A stretch of 56,093 nucleotides of DNA from an uncultured SAR86 cluster bacterium (GTDB taxonomy: Bacteria; Pseudomonadota; Gammaproteobacteria; Magnimaribacterales; D2472), in the NCBI GenBank assembly GCA_902593675.1, contig CACJJI010000007.1, positions 1 to 56,093 of the forward strand. The letters are read 5' to 3'. This document shows positions 37,192 to 44,943 of the stretch, piece after piece. Within the stretch, counting starts at the first letter, position 1. The number at the start of each line of letters is the position of its first letter. Below the pieces are notes generated by a model that did no database searches, had not been told where the DNA came from, and saw only the letters and a program-made list of their open reading frames with translations. Position numbers and translations under genes: made by a program.

Positions 37192-37788
37192 TTAAAAATA
37201 ATTTTTGTCTATTATATTCCTAAACGTCAAATTAATTCGCGGACCAATGATTTTTCGAGTCTTTTTTATTGCATGTTGCCAATTTTTTTGAGTTTTACCA
37301 TCAATCAATATTAAACAGCCATGAGTCTGGGGAATTGGAAGTATCTCTTTATTAATTTTATTCCTAAATAGTAGGTCTCTCTCACTGCCGAAGGAAATTG
37401 AGGCTATGGTTGGATTAGGACCTAGCTCCTTCTCATCATCTGAATGCCATCCCATTGAATCCTTGCCATCTCTATAATAATTTACAAGAACAGAGTTAAA
37501 ATCAATATTCAGTTCTTTATATATTTTTTCTCGAATCATTATCAAATCTGCGGTCCAATCTTGTCGATTTAATTTTTTACCTGAATATTTATAGTCACAC
37601 CCTTTATCACCTACCCAACACTGCAATCTAGGGATCGTTATGTCTTTCCCAAACATTTTGATTGCCATTGATTCCCATGGAAGATCGGATATTAGTTTTT
37701 TGAGTAATTCATTTGAATCAACCTGATTAAAAAAATCCTTTTCGATTCGAACTTTTAGATCGTTGTGAGCTACAATTTCATTCTTCAT
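37192..37788 (-). CDS. AlkB-like Fe(II)/2-oxoglutarate-dependent dioxygenase
   Basis: A 198-aa protein resembling ALKBH2/3-type DNA or RNA dealkylases. Iron ligands are His115 and Asp117 (GWHSDDEKELG) and His172 (NWQHAIKK). The 2-oxoglutarate Arg lies in PRINLTFR (184-190), and the nucleotide recognition segment contains PRLQCWVGD. It probably repairs N1-methyladenine or N3-methylcytosine. It is first in the minus-strand run alkB-mdh-DUF6231, divergent from the ferredoxin reductase. Confidence 0.93.
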   Translation of the reverse strand: MKNEIVAHNDLKVRIEKDFFNQVDSNELLKKLISDLPWESMAIKMFGKDITIPRLQCWVGDKGCDYKYSGKKLNRQDWTADLIMIREKIYKELNIDFNSVLVNYYRDGKDSMGWHSDDEKELGPNPTIASISFGSERDLLFRNKINKEILPIPQTHGCLILIDGKTQKNWQHAIKKTRKIIGPRINLTFRNIIDKNYF

Positions 37789-37837
37789 TAGAGAGTTAGT
37801 ATAGATATGTTTTTATTAAATCCAATCAGTCAATTCA

Positions 37838-39061
37838 ATGAGTAAAGTGTTAATTATTGGAGGAGGGCATGCTGGTGCTAATACAGCCTATGCATTGAGA
37901 AAAGACGGTTTTGATGGAGAGATAACTATCATAAGTGATGAGGGCTACCTTCCTTATCACAGACCCCCACTTTCTAAAGATTTTTTGAAACAGAACATGG
38001 CCACTGAAAAGCTCAGCTTTAAATCATCCAATTTCTATGAGGAGCAAAATATTTCTATCCATCTTAATACTCGAATCAATGCCATTGATCTAGAATTAAG
38101 CAATGCCAAAGCAAAAGATAACCTATTTGATTTTGATTATTTAGTCTTTGCAACTGGAGCATCTCCAAGATTGCTGCCTATAGAAAATGCTGATGCGAAA
38201 AATTTATTTTACTTAAGGCAGATAACAGATGTTTTATCCATACATGAATCAATTAGATCAGCTAAAAATATAGTGTTGATTGGTGGAGGTTACATAGGGC
38301 TCGAGGTAGCCTCAGCAATGATTGAACTAGGGCTTAATGTAACTATTTTGGAGGCAGAAGAACGTATTCTTCAAAGAGTCACCAGCCCAGAAGTATCAAA
38401 GTTTTATAATGATTTTCATAGCAAAAAAGGTGTTGAAATCATATGCAATGCCAAAATTGCTAGCTTGAATGCTGAAAATAAAATGATCAATGCAGTCTTA
38501 TTAGAGTCTGGAGAGAGCATTGCAGCGGATATAGTATTAGCTGGCATAGGGGCAATACCTAATACGCAGCTTGCAGATTCAATTGGCTTAGACTGCAGCA
38601 ATGGGATCAAAACTGATCAGTATTGCAGAACCTCTATTCCTAACATCCTTGCAGTGGGTGACTGCACATCTTCATTTAATGCTCTTTTTAATCAGGAATT
38701 AAGGCTTGAAAGTGTGCCAAATGCCTTAGCGCAATCAAAAGTTGCGTCTTCCTCGATTGTGGGCAATGAGCTCTTTAATAATGAAATGCCATGGTTCTGG
38801 TCTGATCAATATGATTTGAAATTACAAATGGCCGGTTTATCAAGCGGCTATGATGAATGTCATATTATTGGTGATATCGATTCAGCAGAGTTTATAGCTT
38901 GCTATGGCAAAAATGGTCATTTAATTGCGGTTGATAGCGTTAATCAGTCTAAGCAATTCATGCTATTTAAAAAAGCTCTAGGTAATGGCTTTCAGTTAGA
39001 AATGAGCCTTATAAAAGATAAAAATTTTCAACCTGAGTCCATTTTTTCTGGCTCAAATTAG
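37838..39061 (+). CDS. Ferredoxin reductase (FAD/NAD, rhodocoxin-reductase type)
   Basis: A 407-aa flavoprotein of the pyridine nucleotide-disulfide family used with P450s and Rieske oxygenases. The FAD-binding site is IIGGGHAGANTAYAL, NAD binding is VLIGGGYIGLEVASAM, ATGASPR is present, and a second FAD site is LAVGDCTSSFN. A C-terminal reductase domain contains WFWSDQYDLKLQMAG. No ferredoxin, P450 or oxygenase gene lies near, so its partner must be elsewhere. It leads a plus-strand pair with the SDR gene. Confidence 0.92.
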   Translation: MSKVLIIGGGHAGANTAYALRKDGFDGEITIISDEGYLPYHRPPLSKDFLKQNMATEKLSFKSSNFYEEQNISIHLNTRINAIDLELSNAKAKDNLFDFDYLVFATGASPRLLPIENADAKNLFYLRQITDVLSIHESIRSAKNIVLIGGGYIGLEVASAMIELGLNVTILEAEERILQRVTSPEVSKFYNDFHSKKGVEIICNAKIASLNAENKMINAVLLESGESIAADIVLAGIGAIPNTQLADSIGLDCSNGIKTDQYCRTSIPNILAVGDCTSSFNALFNQELRLESVPNALAQSKVASSSIVGNELFNNEMPWFWSDQYDLKLQMAGLSSGYDECHIIGDIDSAEFIACYGKNGHLIAVDSVNQSKQFMLFKKALGNGFQLEMSLIKDKNFQPESIFSGSN

Positions 39062-39092
39062 TTAAAATAAATACATCAATACGGAGATAACC

Positions 39093-39998
39093 ATGACTAT
39101 AAGATTTGATGACAAGGTAGTAATAGTAACAGGTGCTGGTGGAGGTTTAGGGAAACAACATGCTCTTGAATTCGCAAGAAGAGGTGCAAAAGTGGTAGTC
39201 AATGATCTTGGTGGAGCTGTCGATGGTTCCGGTGGTGCTAGCGATGCAGCCAATGCTGTTGTTGAGGAGATAAAAGCCGAGGGCGGCGAGGCAATTGCAA
39301 ATGGTTCTAGTGTTGCAGATAAAGAGGGTGTATCTAAGATGGTTGCAGAAACCATGGATACATGGGGGCGCATAGATATCCTGGTTAACAATGCCGGTAT
39401 CTTACGAGACAAAAGCTTTCATAAGATTTCAATCGAGGAGTTCGACCAAGTGATGGATGTTCACTTCCAAGGAAGCTTCTATGCTTCTCATGCAGTCTAT
39501 CCAATTATGAGAGAGCAAAACTTTGGCAGAATAATTTTTACAACTTCCTCGGGAGGTTTATGTGGAAATTTTGGTCAAGCAAACTATGGTGCAGCAAAAA
39601 TGGGCATGATTGGCTTGATGAACTGCTTAAAGATTGAGGGGCAAAAATACAATGTATTCTCTAGCGCTGTTGCACCCGTAGCTTTGTCACGGATGACTGA
39701 TTCATTGTTTCCAGAGGGCATTGGAGAGAGATTTATGCCTGAATATGTAACCCCAGCAGTTATATATTTAGCTAGTGAAGAAAGTCAAAATGGTGCGATC
39801 ATTGGTGCTGGAGCAGGCGTATTTACGAGATTTAGGATTTTAGAAACAATGGGTCTAGCACTTGGAACAGGAGATGAAATGACTCCTGAAAATATAGCTG
39901 CCGGGTGGGATTCGGTCTCTAACATGGACGATGCCAGAGAGCTATTCAGTGGGCCTGAGCAGACTATTAAAATTCTTGAACAAGCTGATAAATCTTAA
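39093..39998 (+). CDS. SDR family dehydrogenase, (3R)-hydroxyacyl-CoA dehydrogenase-like
   Basis: A 301-aa short-chain dehydrogenase. It has TGAGGGLGKQHALEFARRGA (TGxxxGxG), VVNDLGG, NNAGILRDKSF, and the catalytic Tyr-Lys in ANYGAAKMG. The wording NDLGG..DGSG and ILRDKSF is typical of the dehydrogenase domain of peroxisomal-type multifunctional enzyme 2, so it probably acts on 3-hydroxyacyl-CoA. SD GGAGA precedes ATG. Its TAA and that of the opposite gst share the bases TTAA (39995-39998). Confidence 0.9.
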   Translation: MTIRFDDKVVIVTGAGGGLGKQHALEFARRGAKVVVNDLGGAVDGSGGASDAANAVVEEIKAEGGEAIANGSSVADKEGVSKMVAETMDTWGRIDILVNNAGILRDKSFHKISIEEFDQVMDVHFQGSFYASHAVYPIMREQNFGRIIFTTSSGGLCGNFGQANYGAAKMGMIGLMNCLKIEGQKYNVFSSAVAPVALSRMTDSLFPEGIGERFMPEYVTPAVIYLASEESQNGAIIGAGAGVFTRFRILETMGLALGTGDEMTPENIAAGWDSVSNMDDARELFSGPEQTIKILEQADKS

Positions 39999-40606
39999 GC
40001 AGAAAAGCTTTCTCGTTGAGACATTAGATTGGTATGTCTTTGAATTTCAGGATAATCTTCAAGACTTAATTGGTTTAGGCCAATAAAAAAATCTGTGGTT
40101 GTTATCATTTGAATATCTGCAAAGGTATATCTGTCTCCAGCAACAAACTCAGACTCTGAAAGAACACCATTAAAGTATTTTAACGATTTAATGCCTATGT
40201 TTTTTTGAGTTTCACCATATTCTTTATTTTGAGTTTCTAAGCCCGACATTGCTGGATGTAAATGACGAAACCCCATTGCTAAAGGGATCATTAGCTCGCT
40301 GTAAATTCTTGCTTGCCACATCTCAATTGAAGCAATTTCTATTGGGCTTTCACCAAATAAGTTTGGCTCTGGATAGAGAGATTCTAGATATCTGCATATT
40401 GCAGTTGATTCCATGATCACCGTGCCATCATCTAACTGAAGGGCAGGAATTCTAGCGTTGGGCGCAATCGTACGATATTCAGCGGTCTTATGCTCTCCTT
40501 TCATAAGGTCGATCTCAACCATCTCAATATCTTTTATCTTCTTTTCAGATATAAACATCCTTACTTTTCTTGGGCTATTAGCCATTTTATTATCATAAAG
40601 TTTCAT
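39995..40606 (-). CDS. Glutathione S-transferase family protein
   Basis: A 203-aa two-domain GST. The thioredoxin-fold half (1-75) has NSPRKVRMF at the glutathione site, NARIPALQLDDG with the cis-Pro, and ESTAICRYLE. The helical half ends with FADIQMITTTDF, the usual N-capping motif of GSTs. It probably detoxifies electrophiles or oxidised lipids. Its ATG overlaps the stop of the small membrane gene (ATGA), and the set continues upstream into an MFS gene. Confidence 0.9.
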   Translation of the reverse strand: MKLYDNKMANSPRKVRMFISEKKIKDIEMVEIDLMKGEHKTAEYRTIAPNARIPALQLDDGTVIMESTAICRYLESLYPEPNLFGESPIEIASIEMWQARIYSELMIPLAMGFRHLHPAMSGLETQNKEYGETQKNIGIKSLKYFNGVLSESEFVAGDRYTFADIQMITTTDFFIGLNQLSLEDYPEIQRHTNLMSQRESFSA

Positions 40607-40860
40607 TTTTTATTATCTCCAGATTTTTTATTATTGTAATAACCCTTAAAAGCAATGTAAGTTTGAATAAGATTAGCGATTACAAACGCAGGCAAATCAA
40701 CAAAAATAAATACTAGGGCACCAGCAAATCTGCTTATGCCTGTCAATATATAACCATTTAACCTTGTTTCATGTTTTACTGAACTCACTAAGGCCAAACT
40801 TAGAATGCTTAAGAGCAAAATTACCCATTGGCCATACTGCAAAAACCCTTCAATCATCAT
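40603..40860 (-). CDS. Small membrane protein of unknown function
   Basis: An 85-aa protein with two to three hydrophobic stretches: WVILLLSILSLALVS near the start and two more around ILTGISRFAGALVFIFV and AFVIANLIQTYIAF. It has a Lys/Asn-rich tail. I do not recognise a family. I choose ATG at 40860 (minus), which gives a TGATG overlap with the upstream MFS stop and has AAAGGTGG upstream; a GTG one codon earlier is also possible. It is coupled at both ends (MFS before, GST after), so it is probably translated. Confidence 0.6.
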   Translation of the reverse strand: MMIEGFLQYGQWVILLLSILSLALVSSVKHETRLNGYILTGISRFAGALVFIFVDLPAFVIANLIQTYIAFKGYYNNKKSGDNKK

Positions 40861-42182
40861 CACCCACCTTTAGCTAACTCAAGATTATTCTTCTCAGCAG
40901 TCACCCAATCTTTTGGAAGTTTGCGTGCAACAACTAAAAAACTGATAATTGATGGAATAAATACAAGCGATGTCATTGTCATGGCATATCTAATTGATTC
41001 AACTTCACCATTGCTTTCTTTGAATATATCAATCATCCAGCCTGAGATGCTTGGTCCAAGACCTAAACCGATCATGTTTAAAATAAAGAAAAATAATGCA
41101 GTAGACATAGCACGCATGTGAATTGGAGCTAGGGTTTGTGCAATTGCAAAACTTGGTCCTAAATAAATGCCCATAAATATCAAAAAGAAAGATGTAAATA
41201 TAAGATTCATTTCAACTGAAGTGGACCACCAAGCCATGATTCCTAGGGGCAGACAAAGTGAGATCGATATTGCAGGCAGCCAACCGTAGGCTCTGATATC
41301 TTTTTTGCCCCAGCTATCAGCAAGTCTTGCTCCAAAAAAAGCACCTCCGGCGTAGGTCGCTCCATTTACAAACCCCAAAATAATAACCAAGGTTTGAAAA
41401 TCAAAGCTTGGATCAAGAGTCACAAGATATTTAGTATGAAAAGCTGATTTTGAATAAGAAACAAAGGAGCCGAATGCAATACCAAAACACATTGCCCACC
41501 ATGCTGGAATTCTCAGAAGAGTTTTTAATGATTCCATAAAGGGAGGTTTTACTATTTCACTATGACCATCAAATTCCATTGCGCCACGAATTGGTTCACG
41601 TATTGTTAATTTCACCACCACGGCTAAGAGAATGCCGGTAATGCCAAGGAAGACGAAAATCTCTCTCCAGTTCACATCATCGCTGGAAGCTCCTATAAGA
41701 GCAGCTGTGACAAAATAAGCAGCCATAATACCTATAGGTATACCCATGGCATATACTCCCAGAGCGCTTGCTCGCTCTTCTTTAGGATACATATCAGAAA
41801 TGATGGAATGCGAAGGAGGGCTGCCACCTGCTTCACCAACGCCCACTCCCATTCTTGCAAGACCAATTTGCACAAAATTAGTTGCTAGGCCAGTAAGGGC
41901 TGTAAACCCACTCCATGTTGCTAGGGCTATCGAGAGTATATTTACTCTGTTATATCTGTCGGCTAACCATGCTATTGGAATCGCAACAGTTGTATAAAAT
42001 ATTGCAAATGCTAAGCCTATTAATAGTCCCAATTCTGTATTGGTAAGGTTTAAATCTGCTTGAATAAAAGGGGCTAGTATTCCTACGATCTGTCGATCAA
42101 TAAAATTAAAACCATAGACAATTGTTAGTAGTATTAAAACAAAAGTACGATAGCCCTTTGTTGGCTGATGCTTATCAGTCAT
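40860..42182 (-). CDS. Spinster-type MFS transporter, copy A
   Basis: A 440-aa major facilitator with 12 helices of the Spinster/Spns-like subfamily: VYGFNFIDRQIVGILAP in helix 1, AWLADRYNRVNILS between helices 2 and 3, and GVGVGEAGGSPPSHS. Eukaryotic Spinsters move sphingolipids or lysolipids; bacterial substrates are mostly unknown. It heads a run with the small membrane gene and gst. The first ~143 codons are identical in DNA with copy B next door, and the rest is clearly diverged. Confidence 0.92.
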   Translation of the reverse strand: MTDKHQPTKGYRTFVLILLTIVYGFNFIDRQIVGILAPFIQADLNLTNTELGLLIGLAFAIFYTTVAIPIAWLADRYNRVNILSIALATWSGFTALTGLATNFVQIGLARMGVGVGEAGGSPPSHSIISDMYPKEERASALGVYAMGIPIGIMAAYFVTAALIGASSDDVNWREIFVFLGITGILLAVVVKLTIREPIRGAMEFDGHSEIVKPPFMESLKTLLRIPAWWAMCFGIAFGSFVSYSKSAFHTKYLVTLDPSFDFQTLVIILGFVNGATYAGGAFFGARLADSWGKKDIRAYGWLPAISISLCLPLGIMAWWSTSVEMNLIFTSFFLIFMGIYLGPSFAIAQTLAPIHMRAMSTALFFFILNMIGLGLGPSISGWMIDIFKESNGEVESIRYAMTMTSLVFIPSIISFLVVARKLPKDWVTAEKNNLELAKGG

Positions 42183-42184
42183 TT
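41751..42184. repeat. 434-bp identical segment shared by tandem MFS genes (copy A)
   Basis: Identical by eye to 43172-43605, offset exactly 1421 bp. It begins two bases upstream of the start codon and ends inside codon ~144; flanking bases differ on both sides (41750 C against 43171 A). The remainder of the two genes differs throughout. Confidence 0.93.
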
Positions 42185-42292
42185 GAATTTTCCCCTAGTA
42201 TTTGATGATCTAATTATATCCTAGAGAACTCATAATCATGAGACTAAATATACTTAAAATTCAAATAAGCCATTTATCCTGTTTAGAAAATT

Positions 42293-43603
42293 TTAATCAT
42301 TTTGATTTTTAAGTTCAGCAGCATGCCAATCTTTTGGGAGTAATTTAGAAGCAATCATAAAACTAATCATTGATGGAATAAGCAAGAATGCGGTTACACT
42401 CATTGCATATCGTACTGACTCAATTTCTTCATTTGATTCCTTGAAAATATCAATCATCCAGCCAGTGAAACTAGGGCCCCCACCAAGTGCGATCATATTT
42501 AGAATAAAGAAAAATAAAGCGGTGGACATCGCACGCATGTTTATAGGGGCTAATGTTTGTGCAATTGCAAAGCTTGGACCTGCCCAAGTACCAAAAAAAA
42601 GTAGAAAAAATGTAGTTAACGCAAGATGCATATGAACAGTAGGCACCCACCAAGAATAAAGGGATATTGGCAAACAAATTGTTATGGCTATAGCAGGTAG
42701 CCACCCATAAGCTCTGATATCTTTTTTACCCCAACTATCAGCAAGCCTTGCTCCAAAAAAAGCACCTCCAGCATATGTTGTTCCATTAATGATTCCCAAT
42801 ATAATTACTAGGGTTTTAAAATCATAGTTTGGATCCAGTGCTATTAGATATTTAGTTTGGAAGGCTGAAGTAGAATATGAAACAAATGCCCCAAATGCAC
42901 TACCAAAACACATTGCACGCCATGCGGGTATTTGTAGCAATGTTTTTATCGACTGAATGAATGGAGGCTTGGTAATTTCTTTGTCTTGATTAAAATCCAT
43001 TGCTCCTCTTTTCGGCTCCTTTATAACTAGCTTCACAACGAATGCAAGAGCTATACCAGTGAGACCAAGAAAGATAAAAATTTGCCTCCAATTCACATCC
43101 TCATTTGATGACCCCATCAAAGAAGCGGTAGCGAAGTATGCTGCCATTATTCCTAAAGGAATTCCCATGGAATATACTCCCAGAGCGCTTGCTCGCTCTT
43201 CTTTAGGATACATATCAGAAATGATGGAATGCGAAGGAGGGCTGCCACCTGCTTCACCAACGCCCACTCCCATTCTTGCAAGACCAATTTGCACAAAATT
43301 AGTTGCTAGGCCAGTAAGGGCTGTAAACCCACTCCATGTTGCTAGGGCTATCGAGAGTATATTTACTCTGTTATATCTGTCGGCTAACCATGCTATTGGA
43401 ATCGCAACAGTTGTATAAAATATTGCAAATGCTAAGCCTATTAATAGTCCCAATTCTGTATTGGTAAGGTTTAAATCTGCTTGAATAAAAGGGGCTAGTA
43501 TTCCTACGATCTGTCGATCAATAAAATTAAAACCATAGACAATTGTTAGTAGTATTAAAACAAAAGTACGATAGCCCTTTGTTGGCTGATGCTTATCAGT
43601 CAT
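42293..43603 (-). CDS. Spinster-type MFS transporter, copy B
   Basis: A 436-aa paralogue of the downstream transporter, same subfamily motifs (FIDRQIVGILAP, GVGEAGGSPPSHS, GWLPAIAI). The C-terminal two thirds differ from copy A at roughly a third of residues by eye, so the copies probably differ in substrate. A perfect hairpin-forming repeat precedes its start codon. It follows the nrdB stop by 81 bp and is 110 bp from copy A; each copy may have its own promoter. Confidence 0.92.
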   Translation of the reverse strand: MTDKHQPTKGYRTFVLILLTIVYGFNFIDRQIVGILAPFIQADLNLTNTELGLLIGLAFAIFYTTVAIPIAWLADRYNRVNILSIALATWSGFTALTGLATNFVQIGLARMGVGVGEAGGSPPSHSIISDMYPKEERASALGVYSMGIPLGIMAAYFATASLMGSSNEDVNWRQIFIFLGLTGIALAFVVKLVIKEPKRGAMDFNQDKEITKPPFIQSIKTLLQIPAWRAMCFGSAFGAFVSYSTSAFQTKYLIALDPNYDFKTLVIILGIINGTTYAGGAFFGARLADSWGKKDIRAYGWLPAIAITICLPISLYSWWVPTVHMHLALTTFFLLFFGTWAGPSFAIAQTLAPINMRAMSTALFFFILNMIALGGGPSFTGWMIDIFKESNEEIESVRYAMSVTAFLLIPSMISFMIASKLLPKDWHAAELKNQND

Positions 43604-43605
43604 TT
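43172..43605. repeat. 434-bp identical segment shared by tandem MFS genes (copy B)
   Basis: Second copy of the identical segment 41751-42184, in direct orientation. It covers the first ~143 codons plus two bases before the ATG. The 5' region beyond this is only distantly similar between the copies. Confidence 0.93.
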
Positions 43606-43613
43606 ATGGTTTC

Positions 43614-43645
43614 TCTGGAATATAATCTTTTAATTATATTCCAGA
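43614..43645. promoter_or_regulatory. Perfect 13-bp hairpin upstream of MFS copy B
   Basis: TCTGGAATATAAT (43614-43626) pairs exactly with ATTATATTCCAGA (43633-43645) around the 6-base loop CTTTTA. On the minus strand it ends 10 bases before the ATG and where a Shine-Dalgarno would be expected. No U-run follows, so it is a poor terminator for nrdAB. The region before copy A is similar but its symmetry is decayed. Confidence 0.6.
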
Positions 43646-43684
43646 AAACTAATTCCTTGCTTATCAAAAGCAATGAGTTTTAAT

Positions 43685-44929
43685 TTATTCCCAGTTTAGC
43701 GCGCCACCAGTTTGATATTCGATAACTCTGGTCTCAAAGAAGTTTTTTTCCTTTCTAAGATCCATTATTTCTGACATCCAAGGAAAAGGATTTGTTGCGC
43801 CTTTAAATTCTTCGTCTAATCCAATCTGAGTTAATCTTCTATTGGCTATGAACTGTAAGTATTCTTCCATCATGGAAGCATTCATTCCCAGAACACCTCT
43901 CGGCATGGTATCTCTTGCATACTGAATTTCAAGCTCAGTTCCTTCAAGAATCATCTGCGCTGCCTCATTTTTCATCTCTTCATCCCATAGATGTGGGTTT
44001 TCAATCTTAATTTGATTAATAACGTCAATCCCAAAATTTACATGCATGGATTCATCCCTCAAAATGTACTGAAATTGCTCAGCTGTTCCTGTCATCTTAT
44101 TTCTTCTGCCCATTGAGAGGATTTGAGTAAAACCACAATAGAAGAATATGCCTTCAAGCACACAATAAAAAGCTATAAGGTTTCTTAAGAGCTGTTTATC
44201 AGTCTCTGTTGTTCCTGTTTGGAAGGTTGGATCGGATATTTGTTGCGTATATTTCAAACCCCAAGCTGCTTTCTTTGCAACACTCGGAATTTCTCTATAC
44301 ATATTAAATATTTCTCCTTCATCCATGCCGAGTGATTCAATGCAGTACTGGTATGCGTGAGTATGTATGGCTTCCTCTAGGCTTTGCCTTAAAATATATT
44401 GTCGGCATTCAGGGTTTGTCACCAATCTATAGAGAGCAAGAACAAGATTATTAGCAACCAAGGAATCGGCTGTTGAGAAGAATCCAAGATTTCTTTTTAC
44501 GATTGTTCTTTCATCGTCAGTTAAACCATCTTCTGACTTCCATAGGGCTATATCTGCAGTCATATTAACTTCTTGTGGCATCCAGTGATTAGCACTTCCA
44601 TCTAGATATTTTTGCCAAGCCCAGTCATATTTGAATGGAACCAGTTGATTGAGGTCAGCTTTACAGTTGATCATAGCTTTATCATCAACTTGAACTCTGC
44701 CATTATGCATTTCATCTAGCTCTTTCACGCCTTCCGATGCATCAAAGGTCTCCATGGCTTTTCTGGCTGCCTCTGCTCTTGATCCTGCCTCAATAGTTGC
44801 AGGAGATGCATCAGCGACAGGTTCGGGTTGAGCAACTGGCTCAGCTTGTTTAGATGCCTCTGGTATTGTATTTTTTATTGCAGGTGCTACCTGAGTTTCT
44901 TCTGTATTATATTCATCCCAATTTAACAT
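43685..44929 (-). CDS. nrdB: Ribonucleotide reductase class Ia, beta subunit
   Basis: Radical-generating diiron subunit, 414 aa, near the 415-aa pseudomonad form. Metal ligands lie in [22 protein letters not shown] (ExxH) and [10 protein letters not shown] (ExxH). The first ~70 residues are a variable Ala/Pro/Glu-rich leader before the conserved [22 protein letters not shown]. The C-terminal peptide that docks on NrdA follows [10 protein letters not shown]. It lies 14 bp after nrdA with a good SD (GGAGAGAG). Confidence 0.97.
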   Translation of the reverse strand: MLNWDEYNTEETQVAPAIKNTIPEASKQAEPVAQPEPVADASPATIEAGSRAEAARKAMETFDASEGVKELDEMHNGRVQVDDKAMINCKADLNQLVPFKYDWAWQKYLDGSANHWMPQEVNMTADIALWKSEDGLTDDERTIVKRNLGFFSTADSLVANNLVLALYRLVTNPECRQYILRQSLEEAIHTHAYQYCIESLGMDEGEIFNMYREIPSVAKKAAWGLKYTQQISDPTFQTGTTETDKQLLRNLIAFYCVLEGIFFYCGFTQILSMGRRNKMTGTAEQFQYILRDESMHVNFGIDVINQIKIENPHLWDEEMKNEAAQMILEGTELEIQYARDTMPRGVLGMNASMMEEYLQFIANRRLTQIGLDEEFKGATNPFPWMSEIMDLRKEKNFFETRVIEYQTGGALNWE

Positions 44930-44943
44930 TTCTCTCTCCGTAT

